From: Pseudomonas pharyngis
Lineage (GTDB): Bacteria; Pseudomonadota; Gammaproteobacteria; Pseudomonadales; Pseudomonadaceae
Length of the DNA: 64,000 bases
Direction of reading: 5' to 3'
NCBI RefSeq assembly: GCF_021602345.1
Contig: NZ_BQID01000002.1
Coordinates: 310,001-374,000, forward strand
Each line of letters opens with the position of its first letter. The stretch's first letter is position 1. The position numbers were made by a program, and so were the translations under genes. Below, in pieces: positions 1 to 8,099 of the stretch. Below the pieces are notes generated by a model that searched no databases, had not been told where the DNA came from, and saw only the letters and a program-made list of their open reading frames with translations.

Positions 1-1234
1 CCAGCCCGGTGATCCCCGGCTTGAGGCGATGCCGGGCCATGTAGGCGCGCACCTTGCCGGTGTAATAAAGGTTGTGGGTGACGGCATGCGGACGCGGGCC
101 GACCAGGGCCATGCGGCCGGACAGCACATTGAACAGCTGTGGCAATTCGTCGATGGAACTGCGGCGCAGAAAACCGCCGATCGGCGTCAGGCGATCATCG
201 TTGCGGGTGGCCTGCCGAACCTGCTGGTCGTCGTGGACGTGCATCGAGCGAAACTTCCAGACCTTGATCACTTCGCCGTTGCAACCGTGACGGTTCTGCT
301 TGAACAGCACCGGGCCGGCGGAGGTCAGCTTGACGGCGATGGCCACCACCAGCAGCACCGGGCTGAGCAGGATAATCGCCAGGGCGGCAAGGCTGCGTTC
401 AAACAGATCCTTGCAAAACAGGCTGGCAGGGTGCGAGCTGATCAGGCTCTCGTTGAGGTAGATGGCCGGCATTCGCTCGATTTCCGAGATCGAATGGTTG
501 AGCAGCACCATGCTGCCGAAATCCGGTATCCACACCACGTCGACGTTCATGTCCAGCAGGTCGATGTAGAGCGCTTCGATGGTGGCGGCATGGGCCATTG
601 GCAGCACGATATAGACGCGGCGCACTTCCTGGCCCGTGATGATCTCGCGGATGGCGGAAACGTGGCCGAGCAACGGCAGAATGCTGGGTGCAGGGCCGCA
701 GCTGTCCTCGGCGGCAATGAAGCCCAGCACCAGCGCGCGGTTCGGTCGGGACAGTTTTTTCGCCAGTTCATGGGCCGTCGGGCAGGTACCGATGATCACC
801 GAACGGCGTCCGTTGCAGACCTTGCGCGAGTACAGGCGGGCCAGGTAATGCAGGGGCAGAAAGCTCAAGGCCTGAACCACAAAACCCAGCACCGCCCAGA
901 CCATGATCACCTGGCGTGAATAAATGGCGCTGGTCTGGGTGAAGAACGCAATCGCCGCCAGTACGGCCAGCAGGGTCAACCACCCGGCCAGCAATCTGCC
1001 GAGCCCGACCAGCAGGCCATGGCGCTTGTGGTAGACCTGCATCACGCTGTAGATCGGCACCGAGCCGAGCACCGTCAGAATGATCAGGATGCGATATTCG
1101 CTGGTCAGACTGCCGACGCGCCAATGCACGAGCAATATCAACAGCGCCGTCACCAGCGACAGCGCGCAAAGCCACTGGCCCCAGAACGTCAGGCCTCGGC
1201 GGTGTGTCATGTGAGCGGTATAGAGCGATGTCAT
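1..1234 (-). CDS. Undecaprenyl-phosphate glucose phosphotransferase (WcaJ/PssY type), 3' end cut
   Basis: Polyprenyl-phosphate sugar transferase predicted to start exopolysaccharide repeat-unit assembly by moving hexose-1-phosphate to undecaprenyl phosphate at the inner membrane. About 411 codons are present and the reading frame runs off the left edge. I translated this frame directly: several N-terminal membrane segments, a central CoA-binding-like domain (SVIIGTCPTAHELAKKL), then the catalytic domain with its lead-in helix, KQNRHG, KVWKFRSM, the DELPQLFNVL segment, LVGPRPHA and the start of KPGITG. The ATG at 1234 has a GAGG about 9 bases upstream; a second in-frame ATG lies at 1210. It is the last visible gene of the minus-strand exopolysaccharide operon, about 150 bp after the tyrosine autokinase. 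Family is secure; transferred sugar (glucose versus galactose) is inferred. Confidence 0.9.
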   Translation of the reverse strand, partial: MTSLYTAHMTHRRGLTFWGQWLCALSLVTALLILLVHWRVGSLTSEYRILIILTVLGSVPIYSVMQVYHKRHGLLVGLGRLLAGWLTLLAVLAAIAFFTQTSAIYSRQVIMVWAVLGFVVQALSFLPLHYLARLYSRKVCNGRRSVIIGTCPTAHELAKKLSRPNRALVLGFIAAEDSCGPAPSILPLLGHVSAIREIITGQEVRRVYIVLPMAHAATIEALYIDLLDMNVDVVWIPDFGSMVLLNHSISEIERMPAIYLNESLISSHPASLFCKDLFERSLAALAIILLSPVLLVVAIAVKLTSAGPVLFKQNRHGCNGEVIKVWKFRSMHVHDDQQVRQATRNDDRLTPIGGFLRRSSIDELPQLFNVLSGRMALVGPRPHAVTHNLYYTGKVRAYMARHRLKPGITGL

Positions 1235-1382
1235 GGGCTTAACCTCGAGACAGCATTCATGCATCAGCGCGAATCGAGCAGGCACGGCGTGCCTCCCGAT
1301 GGCTTTTCCGTAGCTCGGCGGAGGTGAAGCGAGTAGTGCGTTGGCAGAAGAGGGCGTAGCGGCGGGCGTACGCGCCCGATGG

Positions 1383-3695
1383 TTACCTGGGCGCGAAATC
1401 GTAGTTATAGAACGCCCGGGAGTGGTGGTAGCCGTACTTGCGCGCCTTGCGCAGGTCGACCTGGTTGAGCACCGTGCCAAAGACCGGCACATGGCTTTGT
1501 TGCAACATGGCAATCCCTCGCTGAACCTGGCTGATCGACGTGCTGTCAGCCTTCACGACATAGATCACCGCGTCCGAATGTTTTGCCAGCAGCAGCGCGT
1601 CACTGATCATCTCCGCTGGGGGAGAATCGATGATGATGTGGCGATAACGTGACCTGAGCGCTTCGAGCATGCGCGCCATGCGCGGCGAGCTGAGCAAATC
1701 CTGTGGCGGTGGCTGAACCGGGTTGAGCGGATCGCCAGGGGACGGCAGGCGTGGCGCAACGAACATATCCAGCGACGGCGGCAAGACCTTCCCGGCCGGC
1801 AGCATGTCCAGATTGCCCACTGAAACAATGCAGTCTTCAAGCCTGGCCGTGCCGGCAATGACATTCGCCAGTCCGGGGCTGTCCGGCGGAAAATCGAAGT
1901 TCAGCGACAGGGTTGGCTGACGCATGTCGGCATCGATCAGCAGCACGCGTTCCAGCGGTGTCAGCGAACTGGCGAGGTTGGTGGCGATGGTGCTTTTACC
2001 CTCGCCGGCAACCGTGGAGGTCACGAGCACCACTTGTGACGGTTTTTCGCTGCTTTGCAGCATCAGCCAGGTGCGCAGGTTGCGAATGGTCTCGGAAAAA
2101 CGCGGGTTGTCGTTGTCCTCGAACAGGCGCGCCAGTTGCCGGCGGCTTTTCTTTATCACCAGCGGCACGACGCTGAGCAGTGGAACATTCAACACGCTCT
2201 CGATCGATTCATCGGTTTTGAAGGTATTGCTCAGACTCTCGAAGAGCAGTGCCAGCCCGACGCCGATGACTGCAGCAATCAACCCGACGATCGCGACAAT
2301 CAATGTCTTGCGCGGTTTGCTCGCGTCGACGGGAACGATGGCCGGGTCGACGATGCGCACTTTCGTCGAGTCCATGTCGGCGGTGGCCGTGGTTTCTTTC
2401 AGGCGGGTGACGAAGGTTTCATACAGCGCGCGCGTGCTGTCGACTTCACGCTGGAATTCGCGCAACTGGAACTCTTTGCGCGCGATGTCCTGGATCTGCG
2501 CCTTGTTGCTGTTGAAGGATTGACGCAGCGACGCTTCACTCGCCGTGGCGAGCTGGTATTGCCGCTCGATACCGGCCACCACTTGCTGCACCTGCAATTG
2601 CAGACTGGTTGTCGCGGTGCGCAGCTCGGTTTGTGCGGAGATCAGGCTGGGGTGCTTCGGACCGTAGCGCCCGGCCAGTTCATCAACCTTGGCCTGGGCC
2701 ACCGCGCGATCGGCCTGGAATTTCTGCACCAGAGGGTTGCTCAAGACCGCCGGCACGCTGGACAGTCGGCTCAGATCGCCGTTGCCCAGGGCTTTCGCCT
2801 GCCGGTACTCGCTCTCGGCTTCAGCGCGGTTGCGTCGGGCGTCGACCATGCGATTGCCGGTCATTTCCAGTTCGTTGGCGCTGATGGTGGCAACGCCGCC
2901 AACATCCACCAGACCTTGTTCTTCGCGGTAACCCTGGAGTTTTTTCTCGGCCGCCCGCAGGTTGTCGCGCAGCTTGATCAGACGTGTGTTCATCCAGGCC
3001 GTGGTGGTTTGCGACGATTTCTCGCTGGTATCGAGCTGGCTGTCGGTAAAGCCCTGAGCCAGTGCGTTGGCCGCCGCCGCTGCCAGAACAGGGTCTGGCA
3101 ACTCGACTTCGATTTCGAGCAACTGGCTTTTGCCAACGAACTTGACGCTGGTGTGCAGCATGAGGTTCTGCGTGACCTGATTGAAGACGTCTGCTTCAGT
3201 GAGTGGCTCTTTCTTTTGCGGTAGATATCGACCTAGCCCCGGGATCCATTGATCAAGGTCCAGATCGGCCAGCCATTGGCGCGGCGCAAACCAGGACTTT
3301 GGCTGCTGGCGCGGATCGGTGACCGGGTGAGTCGTCAGCCCGAGTTTTTTCACCGCGCGTTCGGCGAGGTCTCGCGATTGCAGGAGCGCCTGCTGAGTCT
3401 GCAAGTAATCTGTGGCGTTGCCGCCGGAGTCCTTGACTTGCTGGAACGACATCAGCGGAGGTGTTTTGTCGTTGAACAGCAGGGTGGTGCTGCCAATGTA
3501 TTGCGGCGTGATATTGGAGACCACCACGGCCGCCAATACGCAACTCAGCAGAACCAGCCAGCCGATGCGCCACTTGGCGCGCCAGATGATCCTCCACAGA
3601 TTGAGCAGATCCAGGGTGTCCTTGTCGTCGGCGTGCTGCGGATGCAGATGCGCTTGAAGAGGACGTTCGACGTAGTTGCTTGGGCTGTTGTCCAT
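1383..3695 (-). CDS. Wzc-like polysaccharide co-polymerase and tyrosine autokinase
   Basis: Bacterial tyrosine kinase and chain-length determinant controlling polymerisation and export of the exopolysaccharide. The 770 residues hold an N-terminal Wzz domain with a first membrane segment near residues 40-62, a long coiled-coil periplasmic region with a GNVR-type end, a second membrane segment near 470-490 and a cytoplasmic P-loop kinase. Visible motifs are Walker A (VAGEGKST, about 561-568), Walker A' (LLIDADMRQPT, about 583-593) and Walker B (IIIDSPP, about 685). The C-terminus carries the expected tyrosine cluster (KYGYHHSRAFYNYDF). It begins 2 bp after the Wza-like gene, so translation is probably coupled. 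Length and domain order match single-polypeptide proteobacterial Wzc proteins. Confidence 0.93.
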   Translation of the reverse strand: MDNSPSNYVERPLQAHLHPQHADDKDTLDLLNLWRIIWRAKWRIGWLVLLSCVLAAVVVSNITPQYIGSTTLLFNDKTPPLMSFQQVKDSGGNATDYLQTQQALLQSRDLAERAVKKLGLTTHPVTDPRQQPKSWFAPRQWLADLDLDQWIPGLGRYLPQKKEPLTEADVFNQVTQNLMLHTSVKFVGKSQLLEIEVELPDPVLAAAAANALAQGFTDSQLDTSEKSSQTTTAWMNTRLIKLRDNLRAAEKKLQGYREEQGLVDVGGVATISANELEMTGNRMVDARRNRAEAESEYRQAKALGNGDLSRLSSVPAVLSNPLVQKFQADRAVAQAKVDELAGRYGPKHPSLISAQTELRTATTSLQLQVQQVVAGIERQYQLATASEASLRQSFNSNKAQIQDIARKEFQLREFQREVDSTRALYETFVTRLKETTATADMDSTKVRIVDPAIVPVDASKPRKTLIVAIVGLIAAVIGVGLALLFESLSNTFKTDESIESVLNVPLLSVVPLVIKKSRRQLARLFEDNDNPRFSETIRNLRTWLMLQSSEKPSQVVLVTSTVAGEGKSTIATNLASSLTPLERVLLIDADMRQPTLSLNFDFPPDSPGLANVIAGTARLEDCIVSVGNLDMLPAGKVLPPSLDMFVAPRLPSPGDPLNPVQPPPQDLLSSPRMARMLEALRSRYRHIIIDSPPAEMISDALLLAKHSDAVIYVVKADSTSISQVQRGIAMLQQSHVPVFGTVLNQVDLRKARKYGYHHSRAFYNYDFAPR

Positions 3696-3697
3696 GA

Positions 3698-4231
3698 TCA
3701 GAAAAAGCCTTGTGCAATGGAAATGGTGTCGCCGGGGGCGATTGTGGTGCTGCGCGTGACGTTATCGGTCACGGTCGCGCCACCATCACCGCGCAAGATG
3801 GTCACTCGCTTCATCGAAGCCCGCTCGGTCAAGCCACCGCCCAGTGCAATGGCTTTTTCCAGTGTCAGTCCGGGCACGAACGGATAGCTGCCGGGCTTTT
3901 TCACTTCGCCATTGATGTAGAACGAGCGGTATTCGATCTGGCTGAGACTGACTTTCGGGTCGATCAGATAACCCTGCTTGAGCCCGTCGACGATGATTTT
4001 CTCGACCTGGCCGGGGGTCAGTCCCTTGGCGGATATTTCGCCGAGAAACGGGTAGGAAAAGGTGCCGGCATCACTGAGCCGGATCTTTTTCATGCTCAAT
4101 TCCGGCTCACCGAAAACGATGATTCGCAACACGTCGCCGGCAGCGAGTTTGTATTGCGTATCGGGATCTGCCGCATAGGTGTGGGGCAAGAGAAACAACG
4201 CGAACAAAAGGACAAGTGTGCGAGTGTTCAT
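3698..4231 (-). CDS. Wza-like polysaccharide export lipoprotein/secretin-type protein (short form)
   Basis: Polysaccharide biosynthesis/export family protein (Poly_export plus one SLBB domain) expected to form or cap the outer-membrane channel for the polymer. Its 177 residues begin with a cleavable signal peptide (MNTRTLVLLFALFLLPHTYA) but no lipobox cysteine is evident. The Poly_export domain (YKLAAGDVLRIIVFGEPELS) is followed by an SLBB domain (YINGEVKKPGSYPFVPGLTL). It is about half the length of E. coli Wza and lacks the C-terminal amphipathic helix that builds the Wza pore, so the adjacent beta-barrel gene probably supplies the outer-membrane pore. It lies 12 bp after the barrel gene and 2 bp before the kinase gene. 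Confidence 0.9.
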   Translation of the reverse strand: MNTRTLVLLFALFLLPHTYAADPDTQYKLAAGDVLRIIVFGEPELSMKKIRLSDAGTFSYPFLGEISAKGLTPGQVEKIIVDGLKQGYLIDPKVSLSQIEYRSFYINGEVKKPGSYPFVPGLTLEKAIALGGGLTERASMKRVTILRGDGGATVTDNVTRSTTIAPGDTISIAQGFF

Positions 4232-4243
4232 GTCGAGACCCTC

Positions 4244-5404
4244 TTAAAGGCTGACGTTGAAGCTGATCTGAAACACGTTGCGGGTGAAGCTTTCATTGTC
4301 GGCATCGGAATCGTTGTCGCGGTATCGATAACCCAGTTCGATATCCAGCCAACGGCGCATGGCGTACACCACGGCCAGGTTGTAGTCCTGAAGATTGTCG
4401 GTACGGCTTTGGCCTTCGTAGACATAACGCCCGTAACCGGCCTGGGCCACGGTAGTAATCCGCTCAGTCCAGCCGTGACGCCAGCCGACCTGGGTGAAGG
4501 TCGACTTCACGGCATCAGCGCCGTCGTCACCCTCGGCGAGGGCCTGGCGAGCGACGAAGGTGAATGTCGAATAGGTCCGCGGTTTCCATTGCAGATCGAC
4601 TTGCCAGGTCGGGTTGTCGAGGTCTTTGGATTCGCTGTTGTCGAAGTTCTTTTTCTCGTAACCGACGCGGACCTTGCCCGTCGTGCGTGCCGTGAAATCC
4701 CATACGGCACCGGCCATGACGGCGTCGGATTTACTGCTGCGCGGGCTGTTGGCCTGCTGGTAATCAAAGTCGGTGTGGTTATATTCGACAAGACCCCGGG
4801 TATTGCTGCCGATGCGGTGATACCAGGTGCTGGTGAGGGCAGTGGTATTGCGTTCCTTGTCGTCGTTGATGCCATCGGCGTTGTCGTAGCGCAGTTGTGC
4901 GTAACTGGCCCCGAGATCGATTTGGTTGTCAGCGCTTTTCGCCCCGAAGGTGTAGAGACCGCCCACCCGTTTGTTGTTGAGCTTGTCGTTGATGCCTTCG
5001 ACCGCCGTCGATTCCGTGCGCTCCCATTTGCGGTACTCGGCGTCGAGCTTCAGACGATGCCGGTCAGTAAACTCCATGATGCTGTCGGCACGCACGCGTT
5101 GTGCCGTGTTCGAGGCATCCGACTCGTCGTGATAAATGTAGCGAGTGGGTTGCCAGATCAGTCGCGTGGCACTGTTGCGATCCTCGGCCTTGAGCTCGAA
5201 AGAAGGCGCCAGCTTGGTGACCATGGAGGACTGTTTGCTGTTTTCCAGTTCGCGAAAGTTGTCGTCATAACTTTCCGAAAACAGGAACGATGGCGTGAAG
5301 TCGAATCCATACACATCAATGGCTTGCGGATTGATGCTCCAGGCCATTTCGGGATAGAGACAGGCCATCATCAGCGCGACAGGGCATCGTGACTTCAAAG
5401 CCAT
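4244..5404 (-). CDS. Outer-membrane beta-barrel of the exopolysaccharide operon
   Basis: Predicted outer-membrane barrel of the EpsL/putative-porin type found with Wza-like short export proteins. From the ATG at 5404 it is 386 residues: signal peptide (MALKSRCPVALMMACLYPEMAWS) and then alternating amphipathic strands rich in Tyr, Trp, Asp and Arg, ending in NVFQISFNVSL with the aromatic/hydrophobic C-terminal strand typical of barrels inserted by BAM. I prefer the 5404 start because AGGAG lies 7-8 bases upstream and the signal peptide begins there; a longer frame to 5479 would overlap the rfaH-like gene by 38 bases. Probable role is passage of the polymer across the outer membrane; this is inferred from context. 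Confidence 0.82.
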   Translation of the reverse strand: MALKSRCPVALMMACLYPEMAWSINPQAIDVYGFDFTPSFLFSESYDDNFRELENSKQSSMVTKLAPSFELKAEDRNSATRLIWQPTRYIYHDESDASNTAQRVRADSIMEFTDRHRLKLDAEYRKWERTESTAVEGINDKLNNKRVGGLYTFGAKSADNQIDLGASYAQLRYDNADGINDDKERNTTALTSTWYHRIGSNTRGLVEYNHTDFDYQQANSPRSSKSDAVMAGAVWDFTARTTGKVRVGYEKKNFDNSESKDLDNPTWQVDLQWKPRTYSTFTFVARQALAEGDDGADAVKSTFTQVGWRHGWTERITTVAQAGYGRYVYEGQSRTDNLQDYNLAVVYAMRRWLDIELGYRYRDNDSDADNESFTRNVFQISFNVSL

Positions 5405-5441
5405 GTTATAGCTCCTGAGCAAGGGCATATAAGGCAAGTCG

Positions 5442-5978
5442 TTAGTTGTAGGGGTGAAAACCGGCTTGTTGTCGTTCAATCACGCCCAATGGCAGGCAGA
5501 CAGGCTGCTCACGGTTGAGAAACTGCAGGAGGATCATCACGCGGTCGGTTCCGTGCAATCCGAGGAACACGCCCTCCAGTGGCGCGAGCGGGCCGCTGAC
5601 AATCTGTAGATTCTCTCCGGGTTTCAGCGCTTCATCCGGCCCCGACGTCATTGATTCGATGCAACGCGTACGCAGATGCTCGATGACGTGCTCAGGCACT
5701 GTCGCGGGACCATGATTGAATTCGACAAAACGACTGACCCCTCGGGTGGAACGCAAGGGTGCCCAGTTGTCGTCACGACTGAGTTGGATGAACAAATATC
5801 CAGGAAAGAGGGATTCGTGCACTCGCTGGCGTTTTCCGCGAATAATGCGCTCGCTGACGAGTTGGGGATGAAAGACCACGTAATTCTGTTGAAGCAGATT
5901 GAGATGAGCACGCTCATCCTGACGTGGCTTGCATTGCAAAAGGTACCAATTTGGGTGGTCCGAGCTGATGACTGGCAT
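5442..5978 (-). CDS. rfaH: RfaH-family transcription antiterminator
   Basis: NusG paralogue of the RfaH type, which joins RNA polymerase paused at an ops element and suppresses Rho-dependent termination in long polysaccharide operons. The 178 residues contain the NGN domain opening (WYLLQCKPRQDERAHLNLLQQ), the HESLFPGYLFIQL motif and a KOW-like C-terminal domain (KPGENLQIVSGPLAPLEGVFLG). It is first in the minus-strand operon, and an ops-like GCGGTAGC sequence lies in its own leader at 6204-6197, so it probably acts on its own transcript. Family assignment is firm. Whether this protein or a second chromosomal RfaH serves the operon is unknown. Confidence 0.88.
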   Translation of the reverse strand: MPVISSDHPNWYLLQCKPRQDERAHLNLLQQNYVVFHPQLVSERIIRGKRQRVHESLFPGYLFIQLSRDDNWAPLRSTRGVSRFVEFNHGPATVPEHVIEHLRTRCIESMTSGPDEALKPGENLQIVSGPLAPLEGVFLGLHGTDRVMILLQFLNREQPVCLPLGVIERQQAGFHPYN

Positions 5979-6192
5979 GCTGGTAAACTCTGTAATGATC
6001 GAAAGTTTATGGCAGGCAGAAGCTCTATTGAGGGCTAAGTAAGGGCTGTCAGCGAAAGTGATTTTTATTATGGGTTATTGAAGTGTTTCAAACATGAATC
6101 ACAAAGTGTTTCATTGGTGTGCATCGAGCAGTGAAGTTTCGCTCTGTTATGCGTCACCTCTGGAGGAATTATCGGTTCAACTTTTTAGAAGG

Positions 6193-6206
6193 CAAAGCTA
6201 CCGCAC
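6193..6206 (-). promoter_or_regulatory. ops-like element (JUMPstart core) in the exopolysaccharide leader
   Basis: Read on the minus strand the sequence is GTGCGGTAGCTTTG, containing GCGGTAGC followed by a T two bases later. It matches the conserved part of the enterobacterial ops site GGCGGTAGCnT except for its first G. It lies 219 bp upstream of the rfaH-like start codon, in the orientation of the operon. Since the first gene encodes an RfaH-type protein, this is the expected recruitment site. The match is by eye and the flanks are not otherwise JUMPstart-like. Confidence 0.6.
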
Positions 6207-6260
6207 GGTCTGTTCATTCAGGCTTAAGGTTAGGTAACTAAGTAGTTGTCCCTGAAGCGA

Positions 6261-6292
6261 CAGGGCGCGAGTAAGTGACTGCTCGCGCCCTG
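6261..6292. other. Stem-loop in the divergent rfaH/epimerase region
   Basis: A perfect 11-bp inverted repeat, CAGGGCGCGAG (6261-6271) and CTCGCGCCCTG (6282-6292), encloses a 10-base loop. No T-run follows it on either strand, so it is not a canonical intrinsic terminator. On the minus strand it would lie in the operon leader about 60 bp before the ops-like element and could be a pause or leader-RNA structure. The rest of 5979-6580 is AT-rich promoter-type DNA without a convincing gene. Confidence 0.5.
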
Positions 6293-6360
6293 CAAAAAAT
6301 CAACCTTGGTAGTTATCGGCCAGTCTTTCTGGTCTGTCAAACGTTAGCAGTCAAAAAACA

Positions 6361-6406
6361 CGCCATCCATCCAGTAATGCTTTTGCCGATGGATAACTGA
6401 CTGTTT
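6361..6406. terminator. Possible bidirectional terminator/attenuator
   Basis: A 7-bp stem (ATCCATC at 6365-6371 and GATGGAT at 6388-6394) has T-runs nearby on both strands: TTTTTT at 6404-6409 on the plus strand and the complement of AAAAAA at 6353-6358 on the minus strand. No gene ends here, so if functional it would attenuate the divergent leaders or insulate the two promoters. The stem is short and the T-runs are several bases away from it, so confidence is low. Confidence 0.3.
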
Positions 6407-6580
6407 TTTAATGACTTATTCTTTTGGCTGAACGGTAGAAACTTTTTCTGCCTGTTATGGTCTCGACTATTATTTAGATCGAAAGCTTTCCCCACTATTG
6501 GGTGCTGTTATAAAACCTGGACTGAATAAGTCATCCAGCGCTATAACTTATCGCCTGTCGGCTTGTGGGGAGCAGGGATT

Positions 6581-7558
6581 ATGACCGTTCTTGTTACAGG
6601 CGCTGCGGGCTTTATCGGCTATCACGCGGTCAAACGATTGGCGCAGCAAGGCCAGGAAGTTGTCGGTATCGACAACCTTAACGATTACTACAGTGTGGAT
6701 CTCAAACAGGCGCGGCTTGAACAGTTGAGTAGTCTGCAGAGTTTCAGTTTTGAAACACTGGATATTGTCGACAAGCCTGCCTTGATGGCGTTATTCAAAG
6801 CGCACGATTTCACCGAGGTGGTGCATCTGGCCGCTCAGGCGGGTGTGCGCTATTCGCTCGACAACCCGGATGCCTATGCGCAATCGAACCTGGTGGGGTT
6901 TCTGAATGTGCTGGAAGCCTGCCGACATTATCCGCCCGCGCATCTGATCTACGCGTCGAGCAGCTCGGTATACGGGGCCAACAGCAAGTTGCCCTACAGC
7001 GTCGATGATGCGGTCGAGCACCCTGTCTCGCTGTATGCCGCCACCAAGCGCGCCAATGAGCTTCTCGCCGACAGCTATTGCCATCTCTACGGCTTGAAGG
7101 CCAGCGGCCTGCGCTTTTTCACGGTTTACGGGCCCTGGGGCAGGCCGGATATGGCGCTGTTCAAATTTACCGAAGCCATTCTTCAGGGACGACCGATCGA
7201 CATCTACAACCAGGGTCAGATGGCGCGGGACTTTACTTACGTCGATGACGTTGTCGAAAGCATCGTCCGCCTGTGTCCGAAACCGCCAGCGCCGGAGAAG
7301 GAGGTGAGTGGCGTCAACCGGATTTTCAACCTGGGACGCGGCAAACCGGTCGCATTACTGGATTTCGTCGACTGCCTCGAACAGGCACTGGGCATAAAAG
7401 CCCAGCGCAATCTGTTGCCGATGCAGGCCGGCGATGTCATCAAGACCTGGGCTGATGTTTCGGCATTGGAACAATGGATCGGGTTTTCTCCGCGAGTGGA
7501 AGTTGCAGAGGGTGTGGCGCAGTTTGTGAGTTGGTATCGCCAGTACTATCGGATTTGA
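6581..7558 (+). CDS. NAD-dependent epimerase, probably UDP-glucuronate 4-epimerase
   Basis: Extended short-chain dehydrogenase of the UDP-sugar epimerase group, supplying an activated sugar for the divergent exopolysaccharide operon. The 325 residues show the Rossmann motif GAAGFIGYH, the VGIDNLNDYYSVDLKQARL segment typical of UDP-GlcA 4-epimerases (CapI/LspL group), the SSSSVYG serine motif and catalytic YxxxK (YAATK). The ATG at 6581 is chosen because GGGGAGCAGGG lies just upstream; a TTG at 6563 would add six residues without a good ribosome binding site. The exact substrate (UDP-GlcA versus UDP-Glc) is inferred from similarity. Confidence 0.85.
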   Translation: MTVLVTGAAGFIGYHAVKRLAQQGQEVVGIDNLNDYYSVDLKQARLEQLSSLQSFSFETLDIVDKPALMALFKAHDFTEVVHLAAQAGVRYSLDNPDAYAQSNLVGFLNVLEACRHYPPAHLIYASSSSVYGANSKLPYSVDDAVEHPVSLYAATKRANELLADSYCHLYGLKASGLRFFTVYGPWGRPDMALFKFTEAILQGRPIDIYNQGQMARDFTYVDDVVESIVRLCPKPPAPEKEVSGVNRIFNLGRGKPVALLDFVDCLEQALGIKAQRNLLPMQAGDVIKTWADVSALEQWIGFSPRVEVAEGVAQFVSWYRQYYRI

Positions 7559-7585
7559 GCGGCGCTTCATGCGCCTGTAGTACGG

Positions 7586-8044
7586 TCATGAGCCGAGACC
7601 CACCCGGTTGTTGCGCATGATCGAAAAATTAAGCGCCGCAGCGACACACAGCCAGGCCAGATAAGGAAACAGGATCAACCCGGTGATCACATCCAGGCGC
7701 AGGGCCAGGACCACCATCACGGCGACGACCAGCCACAACAGTACGAGAATAATCATCGCGGCAACGATCCGCTGCGCGCCGAAGAACACAGGCGTCCACA
7801 GTGTGTTCAGCGCAATCTGCGCCGCCCACAATGCCAGCACCTGTTCGCTGCCGGGAATCATGGTCAAGCGATAGCCGACCCAGGCCAGCAGCAGGTAGAT
7901 CGTCGTCCAGGCCACCGGAAACACCCAGTTGGGTGGCGTGAACTTCGGTTTGTTGAGCTGCGCGTACCATTGGCCGGGCTTGAAAACCATGCCGGTGGTT
8001 GCCGCCGCACCGCACGCGATCAGAAAAATCAGGAAAGTCACCAT
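7586..8044 (-). CDS. tspO: TspO/MBR family tryptophan-rich membrane protein
   Basis: Five-helix membrane protein of the translocator/benzodiazepine-receptor family, which binds porphyrins and related ligands and has been linked to oxygen, light and stress responses in bacteria. The 152 residues contain family signatures WYAQLNKPKFTPPNWVFPVAWTT split over loop 1 and helix 2, AQIALNTLWTPVFFG, and PYLAWLCVAAALNFSI. Length is normal. It starts 55 bp after the stop of the upstream hybrid kinase on the same strand, so co-transcription is possible. Ligand and role here are unknown. Confidence 0.92.
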   Translation of the reverse strand: MVTFLIFLIACGAAATTGMVFKPGQWYAQLNKPKFTPPNWVFPVAWTTIYLLLAWVGYRLTMIPGSEQVLALWAAQIALNTLWTPVFFGAQRIVAAMIILVLLWLVVAVMVVLALRLDVITGLILFPYLAWLCVAAALNFSIMRNNRVGLGS

Positions 8045-8099
8045 TTCATACTCCTTGGCCGCAGCCCGTTTGCCTGGTTTGTTCCGCCGCAGCGGTCGT

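Noticed and set aside
3710-5392. Long plus-strand open frame (560 codons) opposite the exopolysaccharide genes
   Set aside because: It is antisense to clear Wza-like and barrel genes, has no family motifs, and its composition is that of a high-GC shadow frame.
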